Below are positions 23,893-32,946 of a stretch of DNA of 45,854 nucleotides, one piece after another. Positions within the stretch are counted from its first letter, which is position 1; every line of letters begins with the position of its first letter. Made by a program: the position numbers and the translations under genes. Under the pieces are notes generated by a model. That model made no database searches and was not told the DNA's origin. It saw only the letters and a program-made list of their open reading frames with translations. The stretch comes from an uncultured Brevibacillus sp. (GTDB lineage: Bacteria > Bacillota > Bacilli > Brevibacillales > Brevibacillaceae). Where the stretch lies: assembly GCA_946402065.1 (NCBI GenBank), contig CAMIVR010000024.1, positions 1 through 45,854 of the forward strand. The letters run 5' to 3'.

Positions 23893-23915
23893 CTGCAATC
23901 TCTCCTTTTCTTGCA

Positions 23916-25070
23916 TCACTTTACATTGCTGTCTATGTTGAATTTTTCCCAGATCTCTTGTTGATGTTCGCCCAGTTTAGGAGGAACGCCTAATTTGCCC
24001 GGGGTTTTGGAAAACTTAATGTGAACTCCTCTTGTGGTTAACTTCATATTGGAATCAGGCAGTTGTAACTCGGTTACCGTTCCGCGCTCAAGCAGATGCG
24101 GATCTGTTTTAAGATCAATCACACGTTTCACTTTTGCGCATGGTATCCCGTTTTCCTTGAGCAGCTTTTCTCCGTCGTCGATCCGATCAAGTGTGCCCAA
24201 CCATTGCTCGATGATTTCAATCACCTCCGGCAGATTATCAATACGGTCACTGGCTGTGACAAAACGCGGATCGGTTGCTAATTCCGGCTTGCCAATAATC
24301 GTTGTAAAAGTATCCCACAGTTTGGGATTTAGTACCCCAATGACGATGCTTCCGTCTTTTCCGTTAAACACACCATAGGGAGCCAGCATGGAATGATGGT
24401 TTCCATTGCGTGTGACAGGTCGCCCCATGAAAGCCGGCTCACAGTAATCATTAGCCGCGATAATACATTCCAGAAGAGAGACATCAATATGTTGGCCCTG
24501 ACCGGTCCTCTCCCGATAAAACAGCGCAGCTGCGATCGCTCCAAAGGCATTAAATCCGCCGGAATAATCTGCAACCGATGGGCCTAACTTTTGAGGAGGA
24601 CCATCAGACTCCCCAGTAACATCCATTACTCCGCTCATGGCTTGTGCAATTAAGTCATAACCAGGCAAATTCCGATACGGACCTGTTTGGCCAAATGCTG
24701 AAATGGAACACATGATAATGTTTGGATTAATCGTTGCGATATCTTGATAGCCAAGACGAAACTTTTCCATTATACCCGGTCGAAAACTCTCCACCACGAC
24801 ATCCACTTGCTTTATCAGCTCTCTGATAATCTCCAGGTGAGCATCCGATTTGAGATCAAGTACAATCGACTTTTTGCCACGGTTGTGCCAAAGATAATAG
24901 GCACTAACCCCATCTACCAATGGAGCCCATGCTCTACTGTCATCTCCGCCGTTCGGTTTTTCCACCTTAATGACTTCGGCTCCAAAATCCGCGAGCATCG
25001 CCGTTGATAATGGGCCGGCAATATTGTTAGTAAGATCTAATACTTTAATCCCTTCAAAGATTGTCTTCAT
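23916..25070 (-). CDS. CaiB/BaiF family CoA-transferase
   Basis: A 384-aa class III (formyl-CoA type) CoA-transferase that moves CoA between carboxylic acids. IKVLDLTNNIAGPLSTAMLADFGAEVIKVE is the family N-terminus; the nucleophilic Asp is in GPSVADYSGG (about residue 170); GQHIDVSLLECIIA and the C-terminal GVPPKLGEHQQEI match. GGAGGAAC lies 6 nt before the ATG at 25070. It would activate the acid imported by the adjacent Liv-type transporter without spending ATP. The donor is unknown; acetyl-CoA made by the thiolase of the same operon is an attractive one. Confidence 0.93.
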   Translation of the reverse strand: MKTIFEGIKVLDLTNNIAGPLSTAMLADFGAEVIKVEKPNGGDDSRAWAPLVDGVSAYYLWHNRGKKSIVLDLKSDAHLEIIRELIKQVDVVVESFRPGIMEKFRLGYQDIATINPNIIMCSISAFGQTGPYRNLPGYDLIAQAMSGVMDVTGESDGPPQKLGPSVADYSGGFNAFGAIAAALFYRERTGQGQHIDVSLLECIIAANDYCEPAFMGRPVTRNGNHHSMLAPYGVFNGKDGSIVIGVLNPKLWDTFTTIIGKPELATDPRFVTASDRIDNLPEVIEIIEQWLGTLDRIDDGEKLLKENGIPCAKVKRVIDLKTDPHLLERGTVTELQLPDSNMKLTTRGVHIKFSKTPGKLGVPPKLGEHQQEIWEKFNIDSNVK

Positions 25071-25097
25071 TACCTTGTTCCTCCTCATTGAACGAAA

Positions 25098-26048
25098 TCA
25101 CTGTGCTTGCCTGGCTTTGATCTTCTCTTTTAGGTTTAGTCTCGATGCTGCACTGCGAAACAGACCTGTAATTCCTTGCTTCCAAAACATCATGACCAAA
25201 ATAATCGATAAGCCATAAATAAACATTTGATAGTCTTCAACATCCCTGAGAATTTCCGGTAGGATGGTTACAAACACGGCACCTAGAATGGGACCATAGA
25301 TCGTTCCCATTCCCCCGATCACAATCATCACCAAAAATGAAACAGAAACAAAGAAATCGAAGTGCTCCACACTAATAAACCCAATCGTAACGCCGTACAT
25401 ATTTCCTGCTATTGCTCCAAAAACAGACGCGAGCACAAAAGATATTACCTTGTATTTACGAGCATTGATTCCCAGAGCATTACTGGCTGTTTCTGTGTCT
25501 CTAACGGCGATTAGCCTTTTTCCGATTACGGAATGAATCAGGTTCTTGTATATCCAAAAGCAAAGCATAAAGATGATCAAGATTAGGTAGTACTTTTCAT
25601 AATCTGTTTCCAGATAGACTCCGAATATATTAGGATTCGTTACAATCAGCCCATTTGATCCACCGGTCACAGATTTCCATGAATAGATCAGTCTCTCGAC
25701 GAACAATCCAAAAGCCAAGGTAGCGATTGCCAGATACAGACCCTTTAGCCTTAATGATGGAATGGCAACCAAAATCCCTACTGTAATAGAAAGAACAAGC
25801 ATGAAAATGAACGATAGTACGTAGGGCAGTTGCAGGGTTTGAATAAAAATTTCTGTCACATATGCACCAGTGGCAAAAAAACCAGCATGACCTAGTGAAA
25901 TTTGCCCGGAAAGTCCTGTTAGAATATTAAGACCAATGGCTGCAATACTATAAACCAGGATGAGCGTGGCTAAGTATACATAATACTCACTCGTCATGAT
26001 GGGGAACAGAATGAACAGAATGACCATAAGCAATCTGATTATGAACAC
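25098..26048 (-). CDS. Branched-chain amino acid-type ABC transporter permease (LivM family)
   Basis: A 316-aa permease with about eight to ten hydrophobic helices. Landmarks: LTGLSGQISLGHAGFFATGAYVTEI, SLRLKGLYLAIATLAFGLFVERLI, the coupling region RLIAVRDTETASNALGINARKYKVISFVLAS and GGMGTIYGPILGAVFVTILPEIL. Starts with GTG at 26048, three bases after livH stops, with GAAGG upstream. It forms the channel with the LivH-type subunit. In this operon it probably carries a carboxylic acid rather than leucine. Confidence 0.92.
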   Translation of the reverse strand: MFIIRLLMVILFILFPIMTSEYYVYLATLILVYSIAAIGLNILTGLSGQISLGHAGFFATGAYVTEIFIQTLQLPYVLSFIFMLVLSITVGILVAIPSLRLKGLYLAIATLAFGLFVERLIYSWKSVTGGSNGLIVTNPNIFGVYLETDYEKYYLILIIFMLCFWIYKNLIHSVIGKRLIAVRDTETASNALGINARKYKVISFVLASVFGAIAGNMYGVTIGFISVEHFDFFVSVSFLVMIVIGGMGTIYGPILGAVFVTILPEILRDVEDYQMFIYGLSIILVMMFWKQGITGLFRSAASRLNLKEKIKARQAQ

Positions 26049-26051
26049 GAT

Positions 26052-26927
26052 TTAAACCTTCTCTCTGTACGGGTTCCCAAAGATCCCCTCTGGCTTGAGA
26101 AATAACACAAGTAATATAATCAAGAAACTGAATGTGTCTTTTAATTCCCCCGAGAAAAAAGTTGTAATTTGATTTTCTACTACTCCTAATAATAGGCCAC
26201 CGAAAAACGCTCCTGAAACAGATGCAAGACCACCTAATACGGCTCCAGCAAAAGACTTGATGAGCAGCGCCCCCATCATGTTTTCATCCAAATAAATGAC
26301 GGGCGCTAACATAGTTCCCGCAAACACAGCTAGCATGATTCCGATTGTCCACGTTACGAGGTAAATGAACTCAATATTGATCCCCATTAACTTTGCTGCG
26401 TATCGATTTTGTGCTACGGCTAACGTGGCAATACCGATTTTTGTTTTTTTAAAGAACAGCGAGAACAATAATGCAATACTAAGTGTTGTGATAATGATCC
26501 CGAGATTTTGTTTTGAGATCGCAATACCAGCAAAGCTGATCGTCGAATCGGAAAACAGCTGAGGAAAGTTATACGTGTTATGTCCCCAAATAATTCCTGC
26601 TAAACTGTGAAAGCAGAAATACAATCCCAGTGTCACAATCACCGTATTTAGAGCTGGCGCATCTTTCAATTTGCTTAAGATCAGTTTATAAACGAGTAGC
26701 CCTATGCCACCCGCAACGGCAATCGAGATGACGATGGATAGATAGATATTTACCTGAAAAACTGTAATCAAAGTGAAAGCAATAAAGGTACCAAACATCC
26801 CCATTTCACCTTGAGCAAAGTTGGCTACACCTGTTGTTTTCAAAATAAGCACAATACCCACAGCCAAAAGCGAATATAGGCTGCCAGATGCCATTCCACT
26901 CACTAGCTGCTGGAAGAAAAGTTCCAC
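26052..26927 (-). CDS. Branched-chain amino acid-type ABC transporter permease (LivH family)
   Basis: A 291-aa permease: LVSGMASGSLYSLLAVGIVLIL, TTGVANFAQGEMGMFGTFIAF and the EAA-like AQNRYAAKLMGINIEFIYLVTW are LivH landmarks. I choose GTG at 26927 because GGAGG lies 8 nt upstream; a TTG two codons earlier would sit too close to it. A gap of about 110 nt separates it from the binding-protein gene, longer than elsewhere in the operon. Confidence 0.92.
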   Translation of the reverse strand: MELFFQQLVSGMASGSLYSLLAVGIVLILKTTGVANFAQGEMGMFGTFIAFTLITVFQVNIYLSIVISIAVAGGIGLLVYKLILSKLKDAPALNTVIVTLGLYFCFHSLAGIIWGHNTYNFPQLFSDSTISFAGIAISKQNLGIIITTLSIALLFSLFFKKTKIGIATLAVAQNRYAAKLMGINIEFIYLVTWTIGIMLAVFAGTMLAPVIYLDENMMGALLIKSFAGAVLGGLASVSGAFFGGLLLGVVENQITTFFSGELKDTFSFLIILLVLFLKPEGIFGNPYREKV

Positions 26928-27035
26928 GCACAAAACCTCCTTTATCCAACCGGTTACGTAACGAACTTGGCTTACCCCACTCCGTTAACGAAGGCAAGGA
27001 CTTGGTTGCTGGGATACATCATTCCCGCTGGATGA

Positions 27036-28289
27036 TTAGGGAAACGCATTTTTCGGAAGTGTTAACCAGTTACTTGCCGGAACCCATTTCCCGTCTTTTG
27101 CCTCCAATATAAAAATGGATTTTTTGCCGTCTTGGTCATTTTCTTGAAAGGTAAGGGTACCCATCAATTCAGTTGGATGGTCTTTCCATGTTGTTAGAAC
27201 GTTCATTAATTTTTCTCTCGTTGGGCTCTCTCCCGCCTCTTGTAAAGCATCAGCCAGAGTCAACATCGTACTATAGGCGTACATCGTAAAAAATGTCGAT
27301 TTTGCATTGGGATGGTACTTTTGCAGATGGCCAAGATATTCTTCCACCTTCTGATCTTCTGAATACTCCGATTCCAAGAAAGTTGCTGAGAGTGATCCCT
27401 CGGCCAAGGGGCCAAGCAGATTTATATAGTTCTTGTCGGCAAATGTGGTATGCCCATAGAACAGTGGTTTAAACTCCAATTTATCCGCTTCTTTGACAAT
27501 CAGCGTACCTTCCTTCAAAGAAGTTCCTAAAACAACAGCGTCAGCACCAGCATTCTTGACTTTTTGGACTTGTGCACTGAAATCTGTACTTCCTCGTTCA
27601 AATCCTTCTTCGGCTACCAAGATAAGACCATTGCTCTTAACTGCTGCCTGCACTCCCAATCGAACGTCATCGCCAACGTCATCATTTTGGTAAATGATCG
27701 CGATTTTCTTCTTTTGTTTTTCTTTTATGACATAATCAGTCATTAGATACAGTTGCGTTGCATAATCCGGATGCGCCATAAACAAATACGGTTGTTCATT
27801 ACCAGCTTGTGAATTTACCCGGTTATAATGTCCAGCAAGTGGAAACAAATACGGTACATGCTTGTTTTTTACATAGTCCAGTGATGCTACGACTGGAGCT
27901 GTGCCAATACCAGTCACTGCGAAAACACGATCACGATCGATTAGTTTTTTGACAGCGGCGAGTGCTTTCGCAGGAGAGTAATTGTCATCTTCAGTCAATA
28001 ACTCCAGCTTTCTTCCATAAACACCTTTCTCATTAATCACTTGAAGGGCTGTATCCCAACCGATTTGAAATTCCTCGGCAATGAGCGCAACTGGACCACT
28101 TTTTCCCAAGTGTGCGCCAATTACGATCTTGTCGTCATATATTCCGATTTCTTCGTTATTCACTCTGCCTTGTTCTTCCTGCCCAGATGCTGGCTTGCTA
28201 ACATTGCTTGTTGTTTTTTGATTGCAGCCAACGATTGTAAGACCTACAAGCACAGCCAAACATAACAATGCAATCGTATGTCGTGACAT
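27036..28289 (-). CDS. ABC transporter substrate-binding lipoprotein (LivK/amide-type, periplasmic-binding fold I)
   Basis: A 417-aa lipoprotein with lipobox TIVGC (Cys about residue 22), a Ser/Glu-rich linker, and a type I binding fold starting KIVIGAHLGKSGPVALIAEEFQIGWDTALQVINEKGGVYG-like residues. Members bind branched amino acids, amides, aromatic or hydroxy acids. AGGGGGG precedes the ATG at 28289. The ligand cannot be deduced from visible residues; the operon context favours a hydroxy or aromatic carboxylate. Confidence 0.92.
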   Translation of the reverse strand: MSRHTIALLCLAVLVGLTIVGCNQKTTSNVSKPASGQEEQGRVNNEEIGIYDDKIVIGAHLGKSGPVALIAEEFQIGWDTALQVINEKGVYGRKLELLTEDDNYSPAKALAAVKKLIDRDRVFAVTGIGTAPVVASLDYVKNKHVPYLFPLAGHYNRVNSQAGNEQPYLFMAHPDYATQLYLMTDYVIKEKQKKKIAIIYQNDDVGDDVRLGVQAAVKSNGLILVAEEGFERGSTDFSAQVQKVKNAGADAVVLGTSLKEGTLIVKEADKLEFKPLFYGHTTFADKNYINLLGPLAEGSLSATFLESEYSEDQKVEEYLGHLQKYHPNAKSTFFTMYAYSTMLTLADALQEAGESPTREKLMNVLTTWKDHPTELMGTLTFQENDQDGKKSIFILEAKDGKWVPASNWLTLPKNAFP

Positions 28290-28300
28290 GATTTTCCCCC

Positions 28301-29008
28301 CTAAGACTCCCCTAAATACAATTTTTTGATTGTTTCGTTATGAAGCAATTCCTCAGTTGATCCACGCAACATCACTCTGCCATTTTCCATAACATATCCA
28401 TAATCAGCTAATTGAAGGGCCTGATGAACATTTTGTTCGATTAACAATATGGTGGTCCCAGTCTCGTTCATTTTCCTGATTACCTGAAATATCTCAGAAA
28501 CAACAATCGGTGCTAAACCGAGGGAAGGTTCATCCAGCATTAATAATTTTGGCCTTGCCATGAACGCTCTGCAAATGGCCAGCATTTGCTGTTCTCCACC
28601 ACTTAAAGTCCCCGCAAGCTGATCCATCCTTTTGCCGAGTATTGGAAATATTCCGTATATATTTTCCATATCTCGTTCTATTTCTCGATGATTCTTCCGA
28701 TGGTAAGCTCCCAGTAATAGATTCTCTTTCACCTTAAGTTGCGGAAAAATCTCTCTTCCCTCCGGTACGTGACTGATTCCCAGTTTTACGATTTCAACAT
28801 AGGAACGATTAGTGATGTCTCTGCCTTGAAATACGACGGACCCATCATTCGTCTTTACGATACCTGAAATGGTTTTTAATAACGTTGACTTTCCCGCCCC
28901 ATTTGCACCTAAAACCGTAACGATCTGTCCAGTTTCAATCTGAAGGTTTACCTGATGCAATACTTTTATGTTTCCATAAGAAGCGCTTATTTGTTCCACC
29001 CTAAGCAT
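28301..29008 (-). CDS. Liv-type ABC transporter ATPase (LivF family)
   Basis: A 235-aa ATPase: Walker A GANGAGKSTLLK, signature LSGGEQQMLAICRAF, Walker B LLMLDEPSLGLAP, and SHVPEGREIFPQLKVKENL, a LivF hallmark. The start is ambiguous: the frame overlaps the livG stop, and either the ATG at 29008 or the GTG/ATG at 29017/29014 could be used. Translational coupling with livG is likely. Confidence 0.92.
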   Translation of the reverse strand: MLRVEQISASYGNIKVLHQVNLQIETGQIVTVLGANGAGKSTLLKTISGIVKTNDGSVVFQGRDITNRSYVEIVKLGISHVPEGREIFPQLKVKENLLLGAYHRKNHREIERDMENIYGIFPILGKRMDQLAGTLSGGEQQMLAICRAFMARPKLLMLDEPSLGLAPIVVSEIFQVIRKMNETGTTILLIEQNVHQALQLADYGYVMENGRVMLRGSTEELLHNETIKKLYLGES

Positions 29009-29756
29009 GATCATCACTGCCCAGATACGCTTTAATCACTCTGTCATCATTCCTTATCTCTTCCGAGGTACCTTCAGCAATTACTTGACCAAAATTCAAC
29101 ACAACAATTTTTTCGCAGACTCCCATAACCATTTTCATATCATGTTCCACCAGCAGAATCGCGGTCCTGAATCGTTGGTTGATTTCCGTTATTTTATGTG
29201 TTAATTCTTGTGTTTCTTTCGAATTTAGACCTGCAGCAGGTTCATCCAGTAATAAAAGTTTTGGTTTCAATACCAAAGATCTAGCGATTTCAACCCTTTT
29301 CTGAATTCCTAACGGAAGCTCCCCAGCTATTTCATATTTGTATTTGCCCAGGTCTAAAAAGTCTATTGCATCTTCAATGAGCTGTTTTTGCGGGGGAGTA
29401 AACGACCTGATCGAAAAAATCTCGTTAAAATAGGTCCTACGATTCGTTGGACAGCAGATCCGAATATTATCGTAAACTGACAAACTGTTGAAGAGCTGTA
29501 CATTCTGAAACGTTCTGCAGATCCCGATTGAAGTTAATTGATGAGTTTTCAGTGAGTTGATGTTTTTTTCATAGAACCGTATGCTTCCCTGATTCTGTTG
29601 ATAAAATCTCGTAATGATATTAAATAACGTTGTTTTCCCCGCTCCGTTTGGGCCGATGAGACCCGTTATCCTCCCGTCGGGAATTTGAAAACTTACATGT
29701 GATAGCGCTTTGATTCCTCCAAAATCAATCGAGATATTCTCTAAAGCCAAGGTCAT
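29001..29756 (-). CDS. Liv-type ABC transporter ATPase (LivG family)
   Basis: A 251-aa ATPase: Walker A GPNGAGKTTLFN, ICRTFQNVQLFNSLSVYDNI (LivG hallmark), signature PLGIQKRVEIARSL (a Q-loop variant of LSYGQQRRLEIARAL), Walker B LLLLDEPAAGLNS and the switch His in LVEHDMKMVM. AAGGTGG lies 8 nt before the ATG at 29756. It follows the thiolase gene by 35 nt. Confidence 0.92.
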   Translation of the reverse strand: MTLALENISIDFGGIKALSHVSFQIPDGRITGLIGPNGAGKTTLFNIITRFYQQNQGSIRFYEKNINSLKTHQLTSIGICRTFQNVQLFNSLSVYDNIRICCPTNRRTYFNEIFSIRSFTPPQKQLIEDAIDFLDLGKYKYEIAGELPLGIQKRVEIARSLVLKPKLLLLDEPAAGLNSKETQELTHKITEINQRFRTAILLVEHDMKMVMGVCEKIVVLNFGQVIAEGTSEEIRNDDRVIKAYLGSDDHA

Positions 29757-29791
29757 AGAAATGCCACCTTATCGTGAAATTTGAACCATTT

Positions 29792-30994
29792 CTACTCATC
29801 AACTTTTACAATGATTGCTTCGCCTTGAGCCAATCCACCGCAGATACTGGCAACGCCATAGCCTCCTCCCCGTCTCCTTAATTCATGAATGAGGGTCAGC
29901 AAAATTCGCGCTCCGCTTGCACCTACTGGATGACCGATTGCAATCGCTCCTCCATTCACATTTACTCTTTCTCTGATCTGTAAAATACGATCGCGATTTT
30001 CTCCTGCCAAAATGAGGCTGCTCACCAATGGCACGGCTGAAAACGCCTCGTTAATTTCAATTAATTTCATGTCGTCAATAGATAACTGCGATTTGCTGAG
30101 CGCCTTCTTGATTGCCAGCGCCGGAACCGAAGCAATATGTCGCGGCGTAGTTGCTACGCTAGCTGTACAGACAATGGTAGCCAGAGACGTGAGTTGATGT
30201 TTTTCAGCTTCTCTTCTGTTCATCAACAGCAAGCCAGCTGCTCCATCGTTTAGCCCTGGAGCATTTCCCGCTGTTATCGTGGGGCTGCCAAATACGGTTG
30301 GGAGCGCTGCCAATTTTTCCATCGTTGTATCAGGTCTGGGACATTCATCAACCGCAAATACCTTGTTGTCTTGTAACGTCGTTATGGGAACGATCTCATC
30401 TTCAAACTTCTTTTCCTTGTAAGCTTTTAGCCAGTTTTGTTGGCTTCGGTATGCCCACTCGTCTTGCTCCGCTCGGGAAATCCCATATTCCAAGGCGACT
30501 TCCCCAGCATCTATGGAGACCAGATTATAATCGAAATACCGCAAGCCATGCGCAGGATCGCGAATGACAACATCGCCCAAGCGGTTTCCCCAACGCAGTG
30601 GTCTAATCACCATGGGGGTTCTGCTCATTACCTCTGCTCCACCACCCAGGCTAGCGGTCACATCCCCTCTCCTGACAGAGAGAAAACTATGTTTTACCGC
30701 CGCCATACCAGAGCAACAGGCTTGATCGATGGTCATTGATATAGTGGTGTCAGGGAGTCCAGCTTTTAATAAGGCTTGCCTTGCGATAACCGGCGCTAAT
30801 ACTTCGTCTGCTTCAGCTTGTGAACAGACGCCCCAATTCACCTCTTGTACAGTTTGATGAGAGATGCCGGCTTTTTCCAGGACACTGTTCATGACAATCG
30901 CACTTAGGTCAATCGTTGAACAATCTTTTAAGATTCCTCCAAACTTTCCAAAAGGTGTTCGAATACCTGAAACAATAACGACATCATGATTCAC
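29792..30994 (-). CDS. Thiolase (acetyl-CoA acyltransferase)
   Basis: A 400-aa degradative-type thiolase that cleaves 3-ketoacyl-CoA with CoA. Nucleophile Cys93 in DQACCSGMAAVK, NEAFSAVPLVSS, the His of GGAIAIGHPVGASGAR and the second Cys in SICGGLAQGEA are present. The nucleophile context has Cys-Cys instead of the usual Cys-Ala/Gly. Starts with GTG at 30994; GGGG lies upstream. It is the first gene of the eight-gene operon, downstream of an operator-like dyad and divergent from a TetR gene. Confidence 0.92.
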   Translation of the reverse strand: MNHDVVIVSGIRTPFGKFGGILKDCSTIDLSAIVMNSVLEKAGISHQTVQEVNWGVCSQAEADEVLAPVIARQALLKAGLPDTTISMTIDQACCSGMAAVKHSFLSVRRGDVTASLGGGAEVMSRTPMVIRPLRWGNRLGDVVIRDPAHGLRYFDYNLVSIDAGEVALEYGISRAEQDEWAYRSQQNWLKAYKEKKFEDEIVPITTLQDNKVFAVDECPRPDTTMEKLAALPTVFGSPTITAGNAPGLNDGAAGLLLMNRREAEKHQLTSLATIVCTASVATTPRHIASVPALAIKKALSKSQLSIDDMKLIEINEAFSAVPLVSSLILAGENRDRILQIRERVNVNGGAIAIGHPVGASGARILLTLIHELRRRGGGYGVASICGGLAQGEAIIVKVDE

Positions 30995-31031
30995 AACAGT
31001 TTTCCCCTTTCTCTTTATTTTACATTCAGAA

Positions 31032-31053
31032 AATTCATTCCATTGAATGAATT
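31032..31053. promoter_or_regulatory. Operator-like perfect dyad before the thiolase operon
   Basis: AATTCATTC (31032-31040) and GAATGAATT (31045-31053) around a 4-nt centre. It lies just downstream of a possible minus-strand promoter (TTGGTC at 31087-31092 and TATAGC at about 31065-31070), the right place for repression by the divergent TetR protein. Confidence 0.6.
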
Positions 31054-31079
31054 GACACCCTATGCTATAATTCCTTTCA

Positions 31080-31138
31080 GTGACCGACCAAAGTCACATA
31101 CTGAAGTCATATACTGAAGTCGACGACTACGGTCATTT
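31080..31138. repeat. Direct repeats and dyad in the divergent control region
   Basis: ATACTGAAGTC occurs at 31098-31108 and 31111-31121 (period 13), next to the dyad GTGAC-N8-GTCAC (31080-31097) and a further GGTCA at 31131. These may be further regulator sites or a small tandem duplication. Confidence 0.45.
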
Positions 31139-31206
31139 TATAATCACACTCTCGCTCTGTCAATATTTTTATAATTATTTGATAATTTTTTCGGATTGGA
31201 GATAAT

Positions 31207-31824
31207 ATGGTGCAAGAAAAAAAACTCACTGCTCGTCAACAACAAGCAATACGGACAAAGGAAACGTTATTTCTAACTGCAATGGATTTATTTTCTAAAA
31301 AAGGATATGATATGGTATCTGTTGATGAAATCGTGGCGAAAGCAGGAACGTCTAAGGGAGCATTTTACGCTCATTTCAAATCAAAGGATCAAGTCATTAT
31401 CGAGCAGTTTCAAATGTTCGATGAGCATTACCTTCGTTTTTACAACAATATGCCAAGCAACCTTGCTTTTGTCGACAAACTGACTTTGTTTTGTCTGGAA
31501 CTCTTTTCCTACACAGCCAAAGGAATAGGCAGGGATATGATTAAAGTTACCTACAGTAGTCAGCTTGGGAAGGCAGATCATTCTTTTATTGCCAGTGAGA
31601 ATCGCTCCATTTACAAAATAACGGAAACAATCATCAAGGAAGGCCAACTGACCGGTGAAATTAGAAGTGACATACCTGCCGATAGACTAGCAAAAATAAT
31701 TATTCGATGCATGCGAGGCTGGGTGTATGATTGGTGTTTGCCTGATGAAGATTTCGATCTTGTAGAAGAAGGCAGAGATTTTGTCCACACATTTATCGAA
31801 AACCTTCTAAAAAATCATCGTTAG
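31207..31824 (+). CDS. TetR/AcrR family regulator of the acid-catabolism operon
   Basis: A 205-aa repressor. The N-terminal HTH (RTKETLFLTAMDLFSKKGYD, VDEIVAKAGTSKGAFYAHFKSKDQVI) is typical of TetR, with the TSKGAFYAHF recognition helix found in fatty-acid/acyl-CoA-responding members; the C-terminal ligand domain is unassigned. GGAGATAAT precedes the ATG at 31207. Divergent from the thiolase operon with 212 nt of shared control region containing a perfect dyad. An acyl-CoA intermediate is the probable inducer; this is inference. Confidence 0.9.
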   Translation: MVQEKKLTARQQQAIRTKETLFLTAMDLFSKKGYDMVSVDEIVAKAGTSKGAFYAHFKSKDQVIIEQFQMFDEHYLRFYNNMPSNLAFVDKLTLFCLELFSYTAKGIGRDMIKVTYSSQLGKADHSFIASENRSIYKITETIIKEGQLTGEIRSDIPADRLAKIIIRCMRGWVYDWCLPDEDFDLVEEGRDFVHTFIENLLKNHR

Positions 31825-31967
31825 CACAGAAAAGGTTCGACGCAAATTGGCCAGATACGTTGATTTTTGCCGGTCGGTTCCGCGAATCCGACAGCGCTTG
31901 GGAAACCTCAGGATGGAAAAAGAATACCCTTCTTCCTCAAAGGACATGAGTGGTTGTCCGAGTGATA

Positions 31968-32290
31968 TTAAACAAATGGCTCGGTGCTGTTGTACCAGAA
32001 GCGCACACCGTTCCAGTGCACTTCGTAACCTTCCTCATCGAGAACCCGGTAAAGTAAAGCGCGCCTTTGGGGATGTTGTGCTTGGTATCGACTTTGGCAA
32101 ACACTGAAACCATCCTTCCCGGGCCATCGCAAACATAATCCGCGTCTGTCCCATTACGCTTCCGTTTACTGTACTCAGCGAACTGGCAAAGCTTTGGATC
32201 GACAGCCAGGCCAATCCAATACATCCAATTGTGGATTATTTTACTCATCCACTTGAAATGGTCGATGTTTGATTCCCGTTTGCTTTCATC
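31968..32290 (-). pseudogene. Frameshifted gene of unknown function
   Basis: On the minus strand one frame reads SKRESNIDHFKWMSKIIHNW to DADYVCDGPGRMVSVFAKVD and KGALYFTG; the neighbouring frame then continues RVLDEEGYEVHWNGVRFWYN and STEPFV before a stop at 31968. The quality of both halves suggests one protein of about 110 residues interrupted by a frameshift near 32050. No start codon with a ribosome binding site is visible. The family is not recognised. Confidence 0.45.
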
Positions 32291-32323
32291 TAGCGTTCCG
32301 GCGAAACGATGGAAGGAGAAGCC

Positions 32324-32560
32324 TCACACACGAGGCTCCTCCCCCTTTTCAATCCACTCCTCACGAGTCGGGCCCATAACGTCTGGCACACGCAGCCCTG
32401 CCTGACGCATCAGCACTGTGATTTGACCGCGATGGTGAATTTCGTGGCGCAGCGTAAAACGCAAGGAAGCACCGTTCTGCCAATCCTCGCCAAACATGTT
32501 CACCGTCTGCACCAGCGGCTCGTCCGTCCACTGACTCAAAACAGCGCGCAGGAATATAAA
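32324..32560 (-). pseudogene. C-terminal fragment of a DinB family protein
   Basis: About 75 residues including LRHEIHHRGQITVLMRQAGLRVPD and GPTREEW, the last metal-binding histidines and end of DinB/YfiT-like four-helix proteins. Relatives are about 160 residues; the first two helices with the other histidine are missing, and the frame opens from a TTG with no ribosome binding site. A remnant. Confidence 0.7.
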
Positions 32561-32618
32561 AAAGAAACTACCCCTGGCCGGAGCAGTCCCTGTTCATTAC
32601 GAATGTAAATTGACCCGA

Positions 32619-32924
32619 TTATGACATGCCCTTGCCTCCGAGCGGCCGAAGTTTGATCGGCTCAACGCTGGCGATCAGCGGCCTGGCGCGCCCGATCAGA
32701 GCATGGGTGTCTTCGTTGCGCAGAGAAGCGGCGTGTGCCTCGGCATCGCTCCACAGCTCTGTCACCCAAATGGTATCCGGATCCTCTGCCGCCGCGTTAA
32801 CGATGTAGAGCTCGCAGCCCTCCACCGCTTCGGACTGCGCTGCCGCTTCCAGCAATATCCGGGCTAGCGCGTCTCCTTGCCCCGGCTGCGCCTGGAACTT
32901 CGCATACATGGCAAATTTACTCAT
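32619..32924 (-). CDS. Antibiotic biosynthesis monooxygenase (ABM) domain protein
   Basis: A 101-aa single-domain ferredoxin-like fold protein: FAMYAKFQAQPGQGDALARI, GCELYIVNAAAEDPDTIWVTELWSDAEAH and the final HALIGRARPLIAS. Such proteins act as dimeric quinol or small-aromatic monooxygenases without cofactor, or are of unknown role. GAGG lies upstream of the ATG-ATC-ATG start; I take the ATG at 32924. It lies directly downstream of the broken HTH regulator gene, which probably once controlled it. Confidence 0.85.
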   Translation of the reverse strand: MSKFAMYAKFQAQPGQGDALARILLEAAAQSEAVEGCELYIVNAAAEDPDTIWVTELWSDAEAHAASLRNEDTHALIGRARPLIASVEPIKLRPLGGKGMS

Positions 32925-32946
32925 GATCATCAACCTCTTCCTGGGA

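Noticed and set aside
31032..31053. Bacillus FadR operator
   Set aside because: The half sites resemble those of FadR (TGAATGA/TCATTCA) but stand in the opposite order, so I call it only an operator-like dyad.
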